Of a stretch of 64,000 bases of DNA, positions 15,107 through 23,449 are shown piece by piece (positions within the stretch are counted from its first letter, which is position 1; each line of letters starts with the position of its first letter). Location: positions 1 to 64,000 of the forward strand of contig JBJMJD010000079.1 of the NCBI GenBank assembly GCA_045806525.1. The letters run 5' to 3'. Under the pieces are notes generated by a model that saw only the letters and a program-made list of their open reading frames with translations, was not told the origin of the DNA and made no database searches. The position numbers and the translations under genes were made by a program. Origin of the DNA: JAICYJ01 sp045806525. Lineage in GTDB: Bacteria; Actinomycetota; Thermoleophilia; Gaiellales; JAICJC01.

Positions 15107-15571
15107 CTAGTCGATCGAGAACACGAAGTCGTAGCCGTCCGGCCGCGCATGCAACCGCATCGTCCCGTGCGCGTCGCGGTAGATGCCGGTGCCACCGATG
15201 ATGGCCAGCCGGCTGTCGCGGGTGTCGTAGAACGGCCCCGCGACGGTGATCTGGCCGTCGGCGAGCTTGTTCGTCCAGCTGCACTGCCATTCACCGCGGG
15301 CCGGGTTTGTGCGGATGCAGTTGCCCTGGTCGCGGCCCACCCGGCTGGTGTCGCCGGCGTTGAACAGCAGATTCGAGAACGGGAACTGGTCACCCTGCGA
15401 GTCGCCCTTGGGCGGCAGGTCGACAACGTGCTCGTTGACCGGGTGCTCGACCACGTGCAGCCTCGTCCGCATCTGATGCGACGAGCTGGATCCGGTCGCC
15501 GCCAACGCCAGCCCGGTGCAGCCGAACGCCACTCCCGCGACCACGGCCACGGCGATCCATCGCTTATGCAT
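15107..15571 (-). CDS. Exported allene-oxide-cyclase/dirigent-like barrel protein
   Basis: A 154-aa exported protein with signal peptide about 1-25 (ending ALAATG) and one small eight-stranded barrel domain. The order GDQFPFSN...NAGD...G...C, then ADGQITVAGPFYD, then IIGGTGIYRDAHGTM matches bacterial members of the allene oxide cyclase/dirigent-like fold. No enzymatic role is known for the bacterial group. GGGGGAG lies 3-9 bases before ATG 15571. Confidence 0.65.
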   Translation of the reverse strand: MHKRWIAVAVVAGVAFGCTGLALAATGSSSSHQMRTRLHVVEHPVNEHVVDLPPKGDSQGDQFPFSNLLFNAGDTSRVGRDQGNCIRTNPARGEWQCSWTNKLADGQITVAGPFYDTRDSRLAIIGGTGIYRDAHGTMRLHARPDGYDFVFSID

Positions 15572-15682
15572 GACTCCCCCTTGTCGTTGTGGGCCGAAAC
15601 TGCGACCCTACCGCACCGTCCCAGATCGCTGATCGAGCGGACCGTTGACGATTGGGATCCAGACATCCGGTGGTAACCCCTG

Positions 15683-15688
15683 TACCGT
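15683..15688 (+). promoter_or_regulatory. -10 box of leaderless gene at 15696
   Basis: TACCGT ends 7 bases before GTG 15696. Confidence 0.35.
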
Positions 15689-15695
15689 GGAACAT

Positions 15696-16340
15696 GTGCA
15701 GCGCCGGAGCATCCTCGACGCTCGACAACCCGCGCTGCTGATCGCAGCCGTCATGGTGCTCGCGGCGACCGGTTGTGCCGGGTCGTCGTCCTCGTCGAGC
15801 GGCGGCAGCGGGCCCACCGCCAGCCAGCCGTCGTCCTCCGCCGGCGGCACCACCGGCACGTACGTCCCGGCCGCAGGTACCGACAAGTCGGGCGCCGTGT
15901 TCCAGTCCTACACGAATCCCAAGCTCGGCTACCAGCTGCTCTACCCGGGCGGCTGGAACGTCACCAAGAAGGCCGGGATCGTGCGCATCGCCAAGCTCGG
16001 GAACGCGATCGTGATTGCGACGCGGCAGTCCAAGAACGCTCCCAAGGTGAAGCCGGTGCGGGCTGCGCTGATCCAGCAGCAGAAGAAGAACACGGTTCTC
16101 GACATCGAGTCGCGGCCGAAGTCCACGAAGCTGAACGGCCGCCCGGCCATCCGGATGGTGTTCACGAAGGACAAGCCGGCCACCGCCGACGCGCCCGAGG
16201 ACACGCTGCGCGTGTACCGCTACCTGGTGTTCCACAACGGACAGATCGTGATCCTGTCACTGCAGACTCCCACCAGCCGCGACAACAAGCAGGCCTACGA
16301 CCTGATCGCGAACAGCCTCAGCTGGCCGAAGACGGGTTAG
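15696..16340 (+). CDS. Lipoprotein with PsbP-like domain
   Basis: A 214-aa lipoprotein: signal with lipobox A-A-T-G-C, a Ser/Gly linker, then an alpha/beta domain (about 60-214) starting F.SYTNPKLGYQLLYPGGWNV, the opening of PsbP/DUF1795-type folds found in many actinobacterial lipoproteins. GTG 15696 is chosen by spacing from the -10 box; GTG 15687 is possible. The 3' end overlaps the convergent gene at 16318 by 23 bases. Confidence 0.6.
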   Translation: MQRRSILDARQPALLIAAVMVLAATGCAGSSSSSSGGSGPTASQPSSSAGGTTGTYVPAAGTDKSGAVFQSYTNPKLGYQLLYPGGWNVTKKAGIVRIAKLGNAIVIATRQSKNAPKVKPVRAALIQQQKKNTVLDIESRPKSTKLNGRPAIRMVFTKDKPATADAPEDTLRVYRYLVFHNGQIVILSLQTPTSRDNKQAYDLIANSLSWPKTG

Positions 16341-16692
16341 GCTCGCCGCCGCCTGCCTCGCGCCACATCTCGTCCACGTTCATGTCCAGCTTCTCGACCA
16401 CCTCGAACCCGCCGTGGTGCTCGACCACGCGCTCGACGTCGTCGAACACGTGACCCGGTAGCACCACGAAGCGGTCGGCGGCCGCGTGGGCGTCGGCGAA
16501 CTCGGCCGCGGTCATGACCAGCGCCTGTACGCAGGTGAAGTCGCCGCACTCGCAGAGGAACGGGATCGGCTCCTCGTCGTCGTCGCTGTCGACCGGCTCT
16601 TGCTCCATGCGGCGATTGTTGTACTGGCGGAACGACTCCTCGTTCTTCACCAGCCGCGCATGCCGCGCCTCCCACCAGTCCTCAGGTCGCAT
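16318..16692 (-). CDS. Conserved small protein with a Cys-Glu-Cys motif
   Basis: A 124-aa cytoplasmic protein. The layout (WWEARHARLVKNEESFRQYNNRRMEQ, then FLCECGDFTCVQAL, then PGHVFDDVERVVEHHGGFEVVEKL) is that of a small family I associate with Thermoleophilia and relatives; it has three clustered Cys and no known function. ATG 16692 has TGGAG just upstream. A TTG at 16728 that overlaps the stop of the upstream gluQ is an alternative start and would give coupled translation. Confidence 0.6.
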   Translation of the reverse strand: MRPEDWWEARHARLVKNEESFRQYNNRRMEQEPVDSDDDEEPIPFLCECGDFTCVQALVMTAAEFADAHAAADRFVVLPGHVFDDVERVVEHHGGFEVVEKLDMNVDEMWREAGGGEPNPSSAS

Positions 16693-16724
16693 CAGCTCCA
16701 GGCTTCCACCGTCGGGAGGCCCTG

Positions 16725-17654
16725 TCAACTGCGGGTCGCCGACAGGACCGGCGTGCCCGGCGCCAGCCGCCAGGCTTGCCGGGCCACCCGCGTCAGCTCG
16801 AAGCGCTCGACCAACTCGGCCGCCGCGACCGCTCCACCGTCGCTGATACCGGCCGATCCCGCCAGCGCGCCGACCAGCTCGTGGGCGCTGGCCCCGGCCT
16901 CGCGCAGGTCGGCGACGGCCACGGCGCCGTGCCGTTTCGCCAGTCGCTGACCGTCCTTCCCGAGCATCAGCGGCACGTGCGCATATGCGGGCCGCGGCAA
17001 CCCGAGCAGCTGCTGCAGAGCCACCTGCCGTGCCGTCGATCCGAGCAGATCGTCACCGCGCAGGACATCGGTCACGCCATCGGCCGCGTCGTCGACCACC
17101 ACCGCCAGGTGGTATGCGTAGAGGCCGTCGGAGCGGCGCACGATCACGTCGCCGCCCACCGGCCTGCGAGCGCTCCCATGGAGCCGGTCGCGCACCTCGA
17201 CGGCCCCCTCCGGCATGCGCACGCGCAGGGCGGGACGCTTCCCCTCGGCCCGCAGCCGTTCCCGCTGCGCGGCGGTCAGCTCCCGGCAGGTGCCGGGGTA
17301 GGCGGCGGGCTGGTCGTCGCTGCCGTGGGGTGCCGATGCCACCGCCAGCTCGCGGCGGGAGCAGAAGCACTCGTACACGAGCCCCCGCTGCGACAGCCGC
17401 TCCAGGGCGACGGCGTAGTCCGGCCCGCGTTGCGACTGGGCCCTCGTCTCCGCATCCCAGTCGAGGCCCAGCCAGGCCAGGTCGTCGCGGATCGCCTGGG
17501 CGTATTCCGGCCGGCAGCGGTCGCGGTCGAGGTCCTCGATGCGAAGCAGCATCGCGCCTCCGCGCGCCCGGGCGTCCAGCCAGGCCAGGAGCGCCGTGCG
17601 GGCGTTTCCCAGGTGCATCAGGCCGCTGGGGCTGGGCGCGAACCTCCCGACCAC
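16725..17654 (-). CDS. gluQ: Glutamyl-Q tRNA(Asp) synthetase
   Basis: A 309-aa paralogue of the catalytic half of glutamyl-tRNA synthetase, without the anticodon-binding domain. It has the HIGH region (FAPSPSGLMHLGNAR), a KMSKS-type loop (RLAKRHG) and the zinc site characteristic of GluQ-RS (CFC, then YPGTC). The enzyme attaches glutamate to queuosine in tRNA(Asp). A full gltX is present at 25606, so this is the specialised copy. The GTG start is 2 bases after the stop of the amidase gene, which suggests an operon. Confidence 0.88.
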   Translation of the reverse strand: MVGRFAPSPSGLMHLGNARTALLAWLDARARGGAMLLRIEDLDRDRCRPEYAQAIRDDLAWLGLDWDAETRAQSQRGPDYAVALERLSQRGLVYECFCSRRELAVASAPHGSDDQPAAYPGTCRELTAAQRERLRAEGKRPALRVRMPEGAVEVRDRLHGSARRPVGGDVIVRRSDGLYAYHLAVVVDDAADGVTDVLRGDDLLGSTARQVALQQLLGLPRPAYAHVPLMLGKDGQRLAKRHGAVAVADLREAGASAHELVGALAGSAGISDGGAVAAAELVERFELTRVARQAWRLAPGTPVLSATRS

Positions 17655-17656
17655 GG

Positions 17657-19057
17657 TCAGCCGCCCCTCGGATCCATGGGCACGCGGCCGGCCAGATCGA
17701 ACACCTGCTCGACCGCGGCCGCCGCCGCCAGCAGCCGCCACTCACCGCGGGGCCGCCCGACCAGCTGCATGCCCACCGGCAGGCCCTCGTCGGTGAGCTC
17801 GCAGGGCAGAGCCACGACCGGACACGAGGTGAGCGTGATCGCCGATGTGATCCGCAGCCAGTCGACGTAGTTGTCAAACATGACACCGGAAACCTCGCGG
17901 ATCCATCGTGTCGACACGTCAAACGGCGCGACGCAGGCGGTCGGGCACAGCAGCAGGTCGTAGCCGGCCATGAACTTCGACATACGCTGGAAGATCGCGC
18001 CGCGGGCCTGCTCGGCCTGGGCGATCCGCTCGACCGAGAGGCTCAGCCCGAACTCGATGTTCCAGATGATGTCGGGCTTGAGACGGTCGCGGTCGGTCGC
18101 GTACAACGGCTCCATGCCGGCCACGAACCCGGCGCCGCGGAGGACCTGGAATGCCTCGGGCGCACCGGTCAGGTCGGGCGACGCCTCCTCCACCTCGACT
18201 CCGGCCGCCGCCAGCCGCTCTGCCGCCCGGCCGCAGGCATCGCGAATCTCTGCGGCGACCGGTGTCACGCCCAGGTCGGGGCTGTAGGCGACCCGCAGCG
18301 GCAGCACCGGCGCGGCTGCCGCGTCGGCGAAGGGACGCTGCGGTGCCTCCAGCGACAGCGGATCACGTTCGTCGACGCCGGACATCGCGTCCAGCATCAG
18401 CGCTGCATCGGCCACGGTGCGGCCCACCGGCCCCTCCACCGACATCGTCTCGAACGGCAGCGGGGCGGGGCCGGCGGCAACCCGGCCGGGGCTGGGCCGG
18501 ATTCCCACGACGCCGCAGAACCCGGCCGGGGTGCGCAGGCTGCCGCCCAGGTCGGATCCGGTCGCCAGCCACACCTGGCCGCTGGCCAGCGCGGCCGCGG
18601 AGCCACCAGACGAGCCGCCGCAGGTGCGGGATGTGTCCCACGGGTTGCGGGTCTCGCCGAACACCTCGTTGAAGGTGTTGCCGCCGGCGCCGAACTCGGG
18701 CGTGTTCGACTTCGCCACGACCACGGCGCCGCGCTGCTCCAGCCGCTCGACCATGAGGTCCGAGCGGTCGGGCACATGGTCGGCATAGATCGGCGATCCG
18801 TAGGTTGTGCGAACGCCGGCCACGTCGTTCAGGTCCTTGACGGCGATCGGCAGCCCGGCCAGCTTTGCGTCGCGCGAAACGCCGCCCGCCCGGTCGAGCG
18901 CCCGCTCGGCACACAGCGTGGGCAGCGCGTTCAGCTGCGCATCGACCTGCTCGGTCCGCAGCAGCGCCGCCTCCACCAGTTCCCGCGACGAGACCTGGCC
19001 CGACTGCAGCAGCGCAACGGTCTCGACGGCGGTCAGCATGCATGGGTCGCCTGACAC
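17657..19057 (-). CDS. Amidase (amidase signature family)
   Basis: A 466-aa enzyme with the Ser-cisSer-Lys triad of the family: Lys in LPIAVKD (about 73), the Gly/Ser-rich GGSSGGSAAA segment (cis-Ser) and the nucleophile Ser in GSDLGGSLRTPA. These hydrolyse amides; the substrate cannot be predicted, and without gatB/gatC nearby it is unlikely to be GatA. GTG 19057 is preferred because TAGGCT lies 6 bases upstream; ATG 19039 would shorten it by six residues. It is divergent from the acetyltransferase gene at 19104. Confidence 0.85.
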   Translation of the reverse strand: MSGDPCMLTAVETVALLQSGQVSSRELVEAALLRTEQVDAQLNALPTLCAERALDRAGGVSRDAKLAGLPIAVKDLNDVAGVRTTYGSPIYADHVPDRSDLMVERLEQRGAVVVAKSNTPEFGAGGNTFNEVFGETRNPWDTSRTCGGSSGGSAAALASGQVWLATGSDLGGSLRTPAGFCGVVGIRPSPGRVAAGPAPLPFETMSVEGPVGRTVADAALMLDAMSGVDERDPLSLEAPQRPFADAAAAPVLPLRVAYSPDLGVTPVAAEIRDACGRAAERLAAAGVEVEEASPDLTGAPEAFQVLRGAGFVAGMEPLYATDRDRLKPDIIWNIEFGLSLSVERIAQAEQARGAIFQRMSKFMAGYDLLLCPTACVAPFDVSTRWIREVSGVMFDNYVDWLRITSAITLTSCPVVALPCELTDEGLPVGMQLVGRPRGEWRLLAAAAAVEQVFDLAGRVPMDPRGG

Positions 19058-19063
19058 GCCGCC

Positions 19064-19069
19064 AGCCTA
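19064..19069 (-). promoter_or_regulatory. -10 box of leaderless amidase gene
   Basis: TAGGCT on the minus strand, 6 bases before GTG 19057. Confidence 0.45.
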
Positions 19070-19091
19070 CCGGCGGCACGGGGCGACGCTC

Positions 19092-19097
19092 TACGAT
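19092..19097 (+). promoter_or_regulatory. -10 box of leaderless gene at 19104
   Basis: TACGAT ends 6 bases before ATG 19104; only 22 bases separate it from the divergent amidase -10 box. Confidence 0.45.
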
Positions 19098-19103
19098 GGC
19101 GGC

Positions 19104-19736
19104 ATGGCGCCGAGCGGAAACGGGTTTGACCGGCTGTTCGAGCAGCCGCCCACGCTGGAGGGCATCGGGGTGCGGATGGAGCCGTTCGCCGAGCGCCACC
19201 GCGAGGGGCTGTGGACGGCGCTGGCAGACCCCGCCGTGTGGCGCTGGGTGAAGATCGATGCCTCGGCCGGGCGCGAGGTGTTCGATGCCTGGTTCGACGA
19301 CGCGGTCGAGCAGACGGCAGCGCGGGCCGAGTTCGGCTTCGTGACCGTCGCGCAGGAGGACGACCGGCCGGTCGGGAGCAGCCGCTTCCTGGCGTTGCGC
19401 CCGGCCGACCGCGGCCTGGAGATCGGCTGGTCGCTGGTCTCGCCGGCGGCCTGGGGCACGGGGGCGAACACGGAGGCCAAGCTGCTGATGCTGGCGCATG
19501 CGTTCGACGAGCTGGGCTGCGCGCGGGTCGAGTTCAAGACGGACGCGCGCAACGACCGGGCGAGAGCGGCTCTGGCAGCGCTGCCGTCGACCTTCGAAGG
19601 CATCTTCCGCAAGCACATGCTGATGTTCGGTGGCCGCTGGCGCGACTCGGCCTGGTACTCGATCACCGACGACGAGTGGCCGCGAGTGCGCGAGCTGCTC
19701 TCCGAGCGGCTGGCGTCGCAGCTGACGGCGGCCTGA
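19104..19736 (+). CDS. GNAT-family N-acetyltransferase (RimJ/RimL-like)
   Basis: A 210-aa acetyltransferase. The fold markers are in order: the strand ...PVGSSRFLALRPADRGLEIGWSLVSPAAWGTGANTEAK with the acetyl-CoA loop G-T-G-A-N, then ARVEFKTDARNDRARAAL and FEGIFRKHM, as in RimL-type enzymes that acetylate protein N-termini or small amines. Substrate unknown. Confidence 0.8.
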   Translation: MAPSGNGFDRLFEQPPTLEGIGVRMEPFAERHREGLWTALADPAVWRWVKIDASAGREVFDAWFDDAVEQTAARAEFGFVTVAQEDDRPVGSSRFLALRPADRGLEIGWSLVSPAAWGTGANTEAKLLMLAHAFDELGCARVEFKTDARNDRARAALAALPSTFEGIFRKHMLMFGGRWRDSAWYSITDDEWPRVRELLSERLASQLTAA

Positions 19737-19792
19737 CCAGCGGCGGCGCCGGAGCGGCGCTTGCTAGAATCCGCGCGCCTCGGGACGACCGT

Positions 19793-19865
19793 GCCGCATT
19801 CGTCTAGGGGCCTAGGACGCCGCCCTCTCACGGCGGTAACACCGGTTCGAATCCGGTATGCGGTA
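19793..19865 (+). tRNA. tRNA-Glu (CTC)
   Basis: Acceptor GCCGCAT/ATGCGGT, anticodon stem CCGCC/GGCGG around CTCTCAC with anticodon CTC, T-loop TTCGAAT, discriminator A. CC follows but the final A of CCA is absent. Confidence 0.95.
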
Positions 19866-19869
19866 CCTC

Positions 19870-19901
19870 CCGAAAACCCCTGCTCATCCGGGGGTTTTCG
19901 G
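19870..19901 (+). terminator. Terminator of tRNA-Glu
   Basis: 11-bp stem CCGAAAACCCC/GGGGTTTTCGG around a 10-base loop, starting 5 bases after the tRNA. Confidence 0.7.
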
Positions 19902-20051
19902 CGTTCCAGGAGCGAGCGCGTCTGCGCCGACCGGTCGCGCGCCCGAGAGCGCGCCGGCGACGCCCACCTACCGGTCATCCGCCGGTGGTACAGTCGACAA
20001 ATCGAGGCTAACGGCACAAAGTTCCAGCGCGTCCGCAGCCCGAGGAGAGCG

Positions 20052-20996
20052 ATGGGGCGTGTCATCGTATGCATCGTGATGCTGCTCTCAGTCGCTCTGC
20101 CGGCGTCCGCTCGCGCGGGTGATCTGACCATCATGTTCGGCCGCGCCCAGCTGACGACCGCGCTGGGAAAGGGTTGTACGACGCCGCCCGGCGCGATCGA
20201 CCTGTGGACGGCTGCCAACGAGCTGAAGGCGCGCGGCCTGACCGCCACCGCCCCGGTTACGAACAGCCAGATCGGCACCAGCACGCGCATCTGCGAGGCC
20301 GGGTCGCGGTACATGACCTGGGCGGATCTCGACGTGCTTCGCGACAGCTACGGCTGGTCGATCACCCCACGCGGCCTGACCAGCGACCCGCTGTCGACCG
20401 TGACCGACCCGGCGGTGCTCACCGCCAACGTCTGCGGCTCCCGGGACGTGATCGAGTCGCACGGCCACATGCGCGCCTGGGGATTGTTCGCGTGGCCGAA
20501 GAACCGCTGGACCGCGGCCGAAGAGGCCACGTTCGTTCCCCCCTGCTTCGCGTTCGGCCGCCGCTACGTGCTGGAGACGAAGTCGAACCCGTTGCCGATC
20601 ACCGGGCCGTACTGGTGGGCGAACGTGATCAGCGTGAACGGCGGGCCCTGCCTCAATCCGGCGCTGCCCTGCCACTCGCTGGCGGTGCAGTTCAGCCGCG
20701 GCTACATGCAGCCGTCAGCGCTCGCCGCGACGGCGCAGAAGGCCTATGGGGCGTTCTGGACCGCAATCCAGTGGTACCGGTTCGTATCCGGCAAGTACGG
20801 GACGCTGGGCACCGGCTACGCGTGGGACTGCACGTCGCCCGATCCCGCCGGCCACTGGACGGGCAAGGCCGAGCTGTACTGCTACAACGACTTCCTGGCC
20901 ACCCTCAACGGCATCGACATGACCCGGCTGACGGTCACCGATCCGGCAGGTGTGGCCGACCAGCAGGGACTGGCCCCGGCCCAGCCCGTGCACTGA
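20052..20996 (+). CDS. Secreted polysaccharide-deacetylase-like protein
   Basis: A 314-aa exported protein. Signal peptide about 1-21 (IVCIVMLLSVALPASARA). The order of conserved stretches (a substrate-free start, AIDLWTAANELKARGLTATAP, MTWADLDVL, CGSRDVIESHGHMRAWGLFAWPKN, then CFAFGRRY) resembles a group of actinobacterial exported proteins annotated as putative polysaccharide deacetylases; the His-x-His (HGHMRAW) and a late Asp could bind metal. Eight or more Cys suggest disulfides. GGAG lies 4-8 bases before ATG 20052. Confidence in the family is low; that it is exported is clear. Confidence 0.5.
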   Translation: MGRVIVCIVMLLSVALPASARAGDLTIMFGRAQLTTALGKGCTTPPGAIDLWTAANELKARGLTATAPVTNSQIGTSTRICEAGSRYMTWADLDVLRDSYGWSITPRGLTSDPLSTVTDPAVLTANVCGSRDVIESHGHMRAWGLFAWPKNRWTAAEEATFVPPCFAFGRRYVLETKSNPLPITGPYWWANVISVNGGPCLNPALPCHSLAVQFSRGYMQPSALAATAQKAYGAFWTAIQWYRFVSGKYGTLGTGYAWDCTSPDPAGHWTGKAELYCYNDFLATLNGIDMTRLTVTDPAGVADQQGLAPAQPVH

Positions 20997-21058
20997 GCGC
21001 CGCCGCGCGATCGATGGCGCGCCCGCCACCACCAGCGCGGGGCTGTTCACGCACTGTG

Positions 21059-21064
21059 TACGCT
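21059..21064 (+). promoter_or_regulatory. -10 box of leaderless gene at 21071
   Basis: TACGCT ends 6 bases before GTG 21071. Confidence 0.4.
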
Positions 21065-21070
21065 TGCGCC

Positions 21071-21556
21071 GTGAACGACACCACCCCCATCGCCGTGCTT
21101 TCCTCGCCCCAGGGCGCCGACGAGGCCGTCGAGCTGCTGCACGGCAACGGCATCAAGTGCGCGGTCGCAGACCCGGTGCTGACGACGTTCGGGTCGAACC
21201 AGATGGGCTCCGGCTACACGGTGATCGTGGCCACCGAGGACAAGAAACGGGCCAAGCAGGCGCTGGAGGGCATGCTGGCGGCCAAGTGGTTCCTTCGCAC
21301 CAGCTCCGGTCAGCGCTACCACGCCTTCGAGACTGCCACCGCCGACGAGATCCGCGAGCACCTTGCCGAGGCCCGTGAGCCGGACGGTGGCTGGTCGTCG
21401 ACCGACATCGGGCACCTCACCGACCTGCTCGATCAGCACCGCCACGCGTACGTGGGCAAGCTCTTCAAGCACGGTCATCCGCTCGAAGGCCGGACGCTCG
21501 ACGAGTGGGCCGTCGCCTGCGGCTGCGAGCACGTGCACACCGACGTGCACGGCTAG
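21071..21556 (+). CDS. DUF2007-like protein with helical C-terminal domain
   Basis: A 161-aa cytoplasmic protein. Residues 5-65 (IAVLSSPQGADEAVELLHGNGIKCAV...TVIVATEDKKRAKQAL) have the alpha/beta pattern of DUF2007, a family proposed as a signal-transducing module. The C-terminal half is a separate helical region containing HLTDLLDQHRHAYVGKLFKHGH and ends with a Cys/His-rich stretch (ACGCEHVHTDVH) that might bind a metal. Function unknown. Confidence 0.5.
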   Translation: MNDTTPIAVLSSPQGADEAVELLHGNGIKCAVADPVLTTFGSNQMGSGYTVIVATEDKKRAKQALEGMLAAKWFLRTSSGQRYHAFETATADEIREHLAEAREPDGGWSSTDIGHLTDLLDQHRHAYVGKLFKHGHPLEGRTLDEWAVACGCEHVHTDVHG

Positions 21557-21648
21557 CGCCGGCCATTCCTGCGTGGCGGTCATGAACCGCTACGGCCCGA
21601 CCACCGTACCCCGGGTAGTGAAGTCCAAGATACCCGAGGAGGTACCTC

Positions 21649-21786
21649 GTGAGCACCAACACACCTGAGACCACGCCCGGCCGCAACTGGGCTGTCTGGA
21701 TCGGCCTGGCGGTCGCAGCGGTGATCGTCGTCGGGCTGCTCGTCTACGCGGGCGGCGGCGGTGGCGGCGGAGGCGGCGGCTACTGA
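21649..21786 (+). CDS. Small single-pass membrane protein with poly-Gly tail (45 aa)
   Basis: GTG start with GAGGAGG 7 bases upstream. A short polar N-terminus (STNTPETTPGRN) precedes one transmembrane helix (WAVWIGLAVAAVIVVGLLVYA), and the protein ends with nine Gly and a Tyr. The strong ribosome-binding site and clean topology support expression. Function unknown. Confidence 0.5.
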   Translation: MSTNTPETTPGRNWAVWIGLAVAAVIVVGLLVYAGGGGGGGGGGY

Positions 21787-21835
21787 TCCAGCGGACGGAC
21801 GGGAACGATCGAGACCCGGTGAGCGTCTCAATGGC

Positions 21836-22216
21836 ATGCGAATCGTTCTCCCCGTCACCGCCGCCGTTCTCGCGGCCTCGGCCATTGCCGGCGGCTGCCT
21901 CGGCGGCGTCTCCCACGACGACGTCGCGACGGTGCCCACCACCGGCGTAGTCGTCACCGTGGGCGGCCCGGCGCCCGGAGCCCCCGCGCCGATCCCAGGC
22001 GTGGAGCTACGCCTGGGAGGCGCGGGCGGCTCCGTGAACCTTCGCGCCGACCAGCGCGGCCGGTTCACCGTCGACCTCGCGCCCGGCACCTACCGCGTCA
22101 CGATCACGGGCCACGGGCCGACGGCGAACGGACTCCCGATGCAGCCGACGCCCACCGCCATCGTCGTCCCACACGCTCGCGGCGAGCGCGTGCGACTGGT
22201 CGTCCCGATCAAGTAG
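21836..22216 (+). CDS. Small lipoprotein with carboxypeptidase-regulatory-like fold
   Basis: A 126-aa lipoprotein: signal about 1-20 with lipobox I-A-G-G-C, then a beta-sandwich reading PIPGVELRLGG...LRADQRGRFTVDLAPGTYRVTI, the pattern of CnaB/carboxypeptidase regulatory-like domains. Probably displayed at the outer face of the membrane. Starts 49 bases after the small membrane gene. Confidence 0.6.
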   Translation: MRIVLPVTAAVLAASAIAGGCLGGVSHDDVATVPTTGVVVTVGGPAPGAPAPIPGVELRLGGAGGSVNLRADQRGRFTVDLAPGTYRVTITGHGPTANGLPMQPTPTAIVVPHARGERVRLVVPIK

Positions 22217-22387
22217 CAGGCGCCACGTAAATGGGAAGGTGGCCGGCCGCCGAAAAGCGTGACCAACCTCACCCCGCCTGCACCCGACCCATCCTGCAAG
22301 CGCTCGACGCTTTTGTAACACGACAAGCAACGATGTACCATCAGCGCCTCGGCCGCAACGGATAGCCGAGAGGACGGGGGTCCATGG

Positions 22388-23449
22388 GTGCTCGGGCTGC
22401 TTACTGAGCGACGGCGTGTACGACGGTGGATTGGGATCTTGGCGGTGGGGCTGGCGCTGCTTGCGGTGGCCCTTCCCGCCCAGGCACGCGCTTCCGACGG
22501 CCCGCGGTTCCTGCTCGTATCGGCCCCCCACGGCGCAACCGTGCGTTCCTCGCCCGGGGGCACAACCGTGGCCCACCTGCCCGCCGCCACACCGCTGGGG
22601 GCGCCGACCTGGCTGTGGGTGCTACGCACCACCCCGCATCACCGCTGGGGACGCGTTGTGCTGCCCCTGAAGCCGAACGGCCGCACCGGCTGGATCAACC
22701 TGCGCGGCCTTCGCACAGTCCACACCGGTACCTGGATCCGCGCCAGCCTCCACGGCCGCCGCATCTGGCTGATGCACGGATCGCACGCGCTGGCCTCGTT
22801 CTCGGCCGCCATCGGCGCGGTCGCCACCCCCACCCCCGTTGGCCGCTTCAGCGTCACCGACAGCCTCGCAACCGGTCACTCCTCCGGCCCGTTCGGCTGG
22901 TATGCCTTCGGCCTGTCCGGGCACCAGCCGCAGCTGCCTCCGGGCTGGTCCGGCGGCGACCAGCTGGCGATCCACGGCACCGACGATCCGGCGTCGATCG
23001 GCACCGCGGCATCCCATGGCTGTCTCCGCGTCTCACCGCAGGCGCTCGCGCGCCTGCGCCCGGCTCTGCGCCTGGGCACGCCGGTCGTGATCATGCCCAG
23101 CGCCCGACGTGCCATGGTCGTTGCCCGAGCCTCAGCATGGCCGCGACGACCGGCTGCGCCTCGTCCACCGCCCGCCCGGTCCGCCACGAACGGATTCCCG
23201 ACCGCTCTCGTGCTGCGCGTGGCGCAGTCCGTGCTGACCGCGTCGCTCGCGAGCACCGTCTCCTTGCACATCGTCGCCCCGATGGCCGCGACGGCGCCGC
23301 CCGCGGTCCTGCCCCGTCGTTTTGACGGCCCCGCGCACCGCCATGGCCTGCGCACCCACTCCACCCCGATCCGCTACCCCCACTCGCTGCGCGCCGCAGC
23401 GCCGGGAAGCCTGCTCTCGGCCGGCCTGCGGCTCTTACCTGTGGGGTAG
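22388..23449 (+). CDS. Secreted L,D-transpeptidase (YkuD), SHGC type
   Basis: A 353-aa exported protein. Signal peptide about 12-36. Residues 37-115 are an SH3-like module (VRSSPGG...W..V), then the YkuD domain (about 118-238) with HGTDDPASIG and SHGCLRV; Cys212 is the nucleophile and the His of SHGC part of the active site. These cross-link peptidoglycan peptides (3-3 links) or attach proteins to the wall. The 115-residue C-terminal tail is Pro/Arg/Ala rich and probably disordered. GTG 22388 is the only in-frame start that gives a full signal peptide. The 3' end overlaps lhgO by 15 bases. Confidence 0.8.
   Translation: MLGLLTERRRVRRWIGILAVGLALLAVALPAQARASDGPRFLLVSAPHGATVRSSPGGTTVAHLPAATPLGAPTWLWVLRTTPHHRWGRVVLPLKPNGRTGWINLRGLRTVHTGTWIRASLHGRRIWLMHGSHALASFSAAIGAVATPTPVGRFSVTDSLATGHSSGPFGWYAFGLSGHQPQLPPGWSGGDQLAIHGTDDPASIGTAASHGCLRVSPQALARLRPALRLGTPVVIMPSARRAMVVARASAWPRRPAAPRPPPARSATNGFPTALVLRVAQSVLTASLASTVSLHIVAPMAATAPPAVLPRRFDGPAHRHGLRTHSTPIRYPHSLRAAAPGSLLSAGLRLLPVG

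Noticed and set aside
16725..17654. Considered a truncated gltX
   Set aside because: It keeps the GluQ-specific zinc site and an intact catalytic domain, and a complete gltX is present at 25606.
22330..22400. Possible ydaO (c-di-AMP) riboswitch before the L,D-transpeptidase gene
   Set aside because: GAGGACGGGGGTCCA resembles one block of the aptamer, but the other conserved blocks are missing and coding sequence begins at once.
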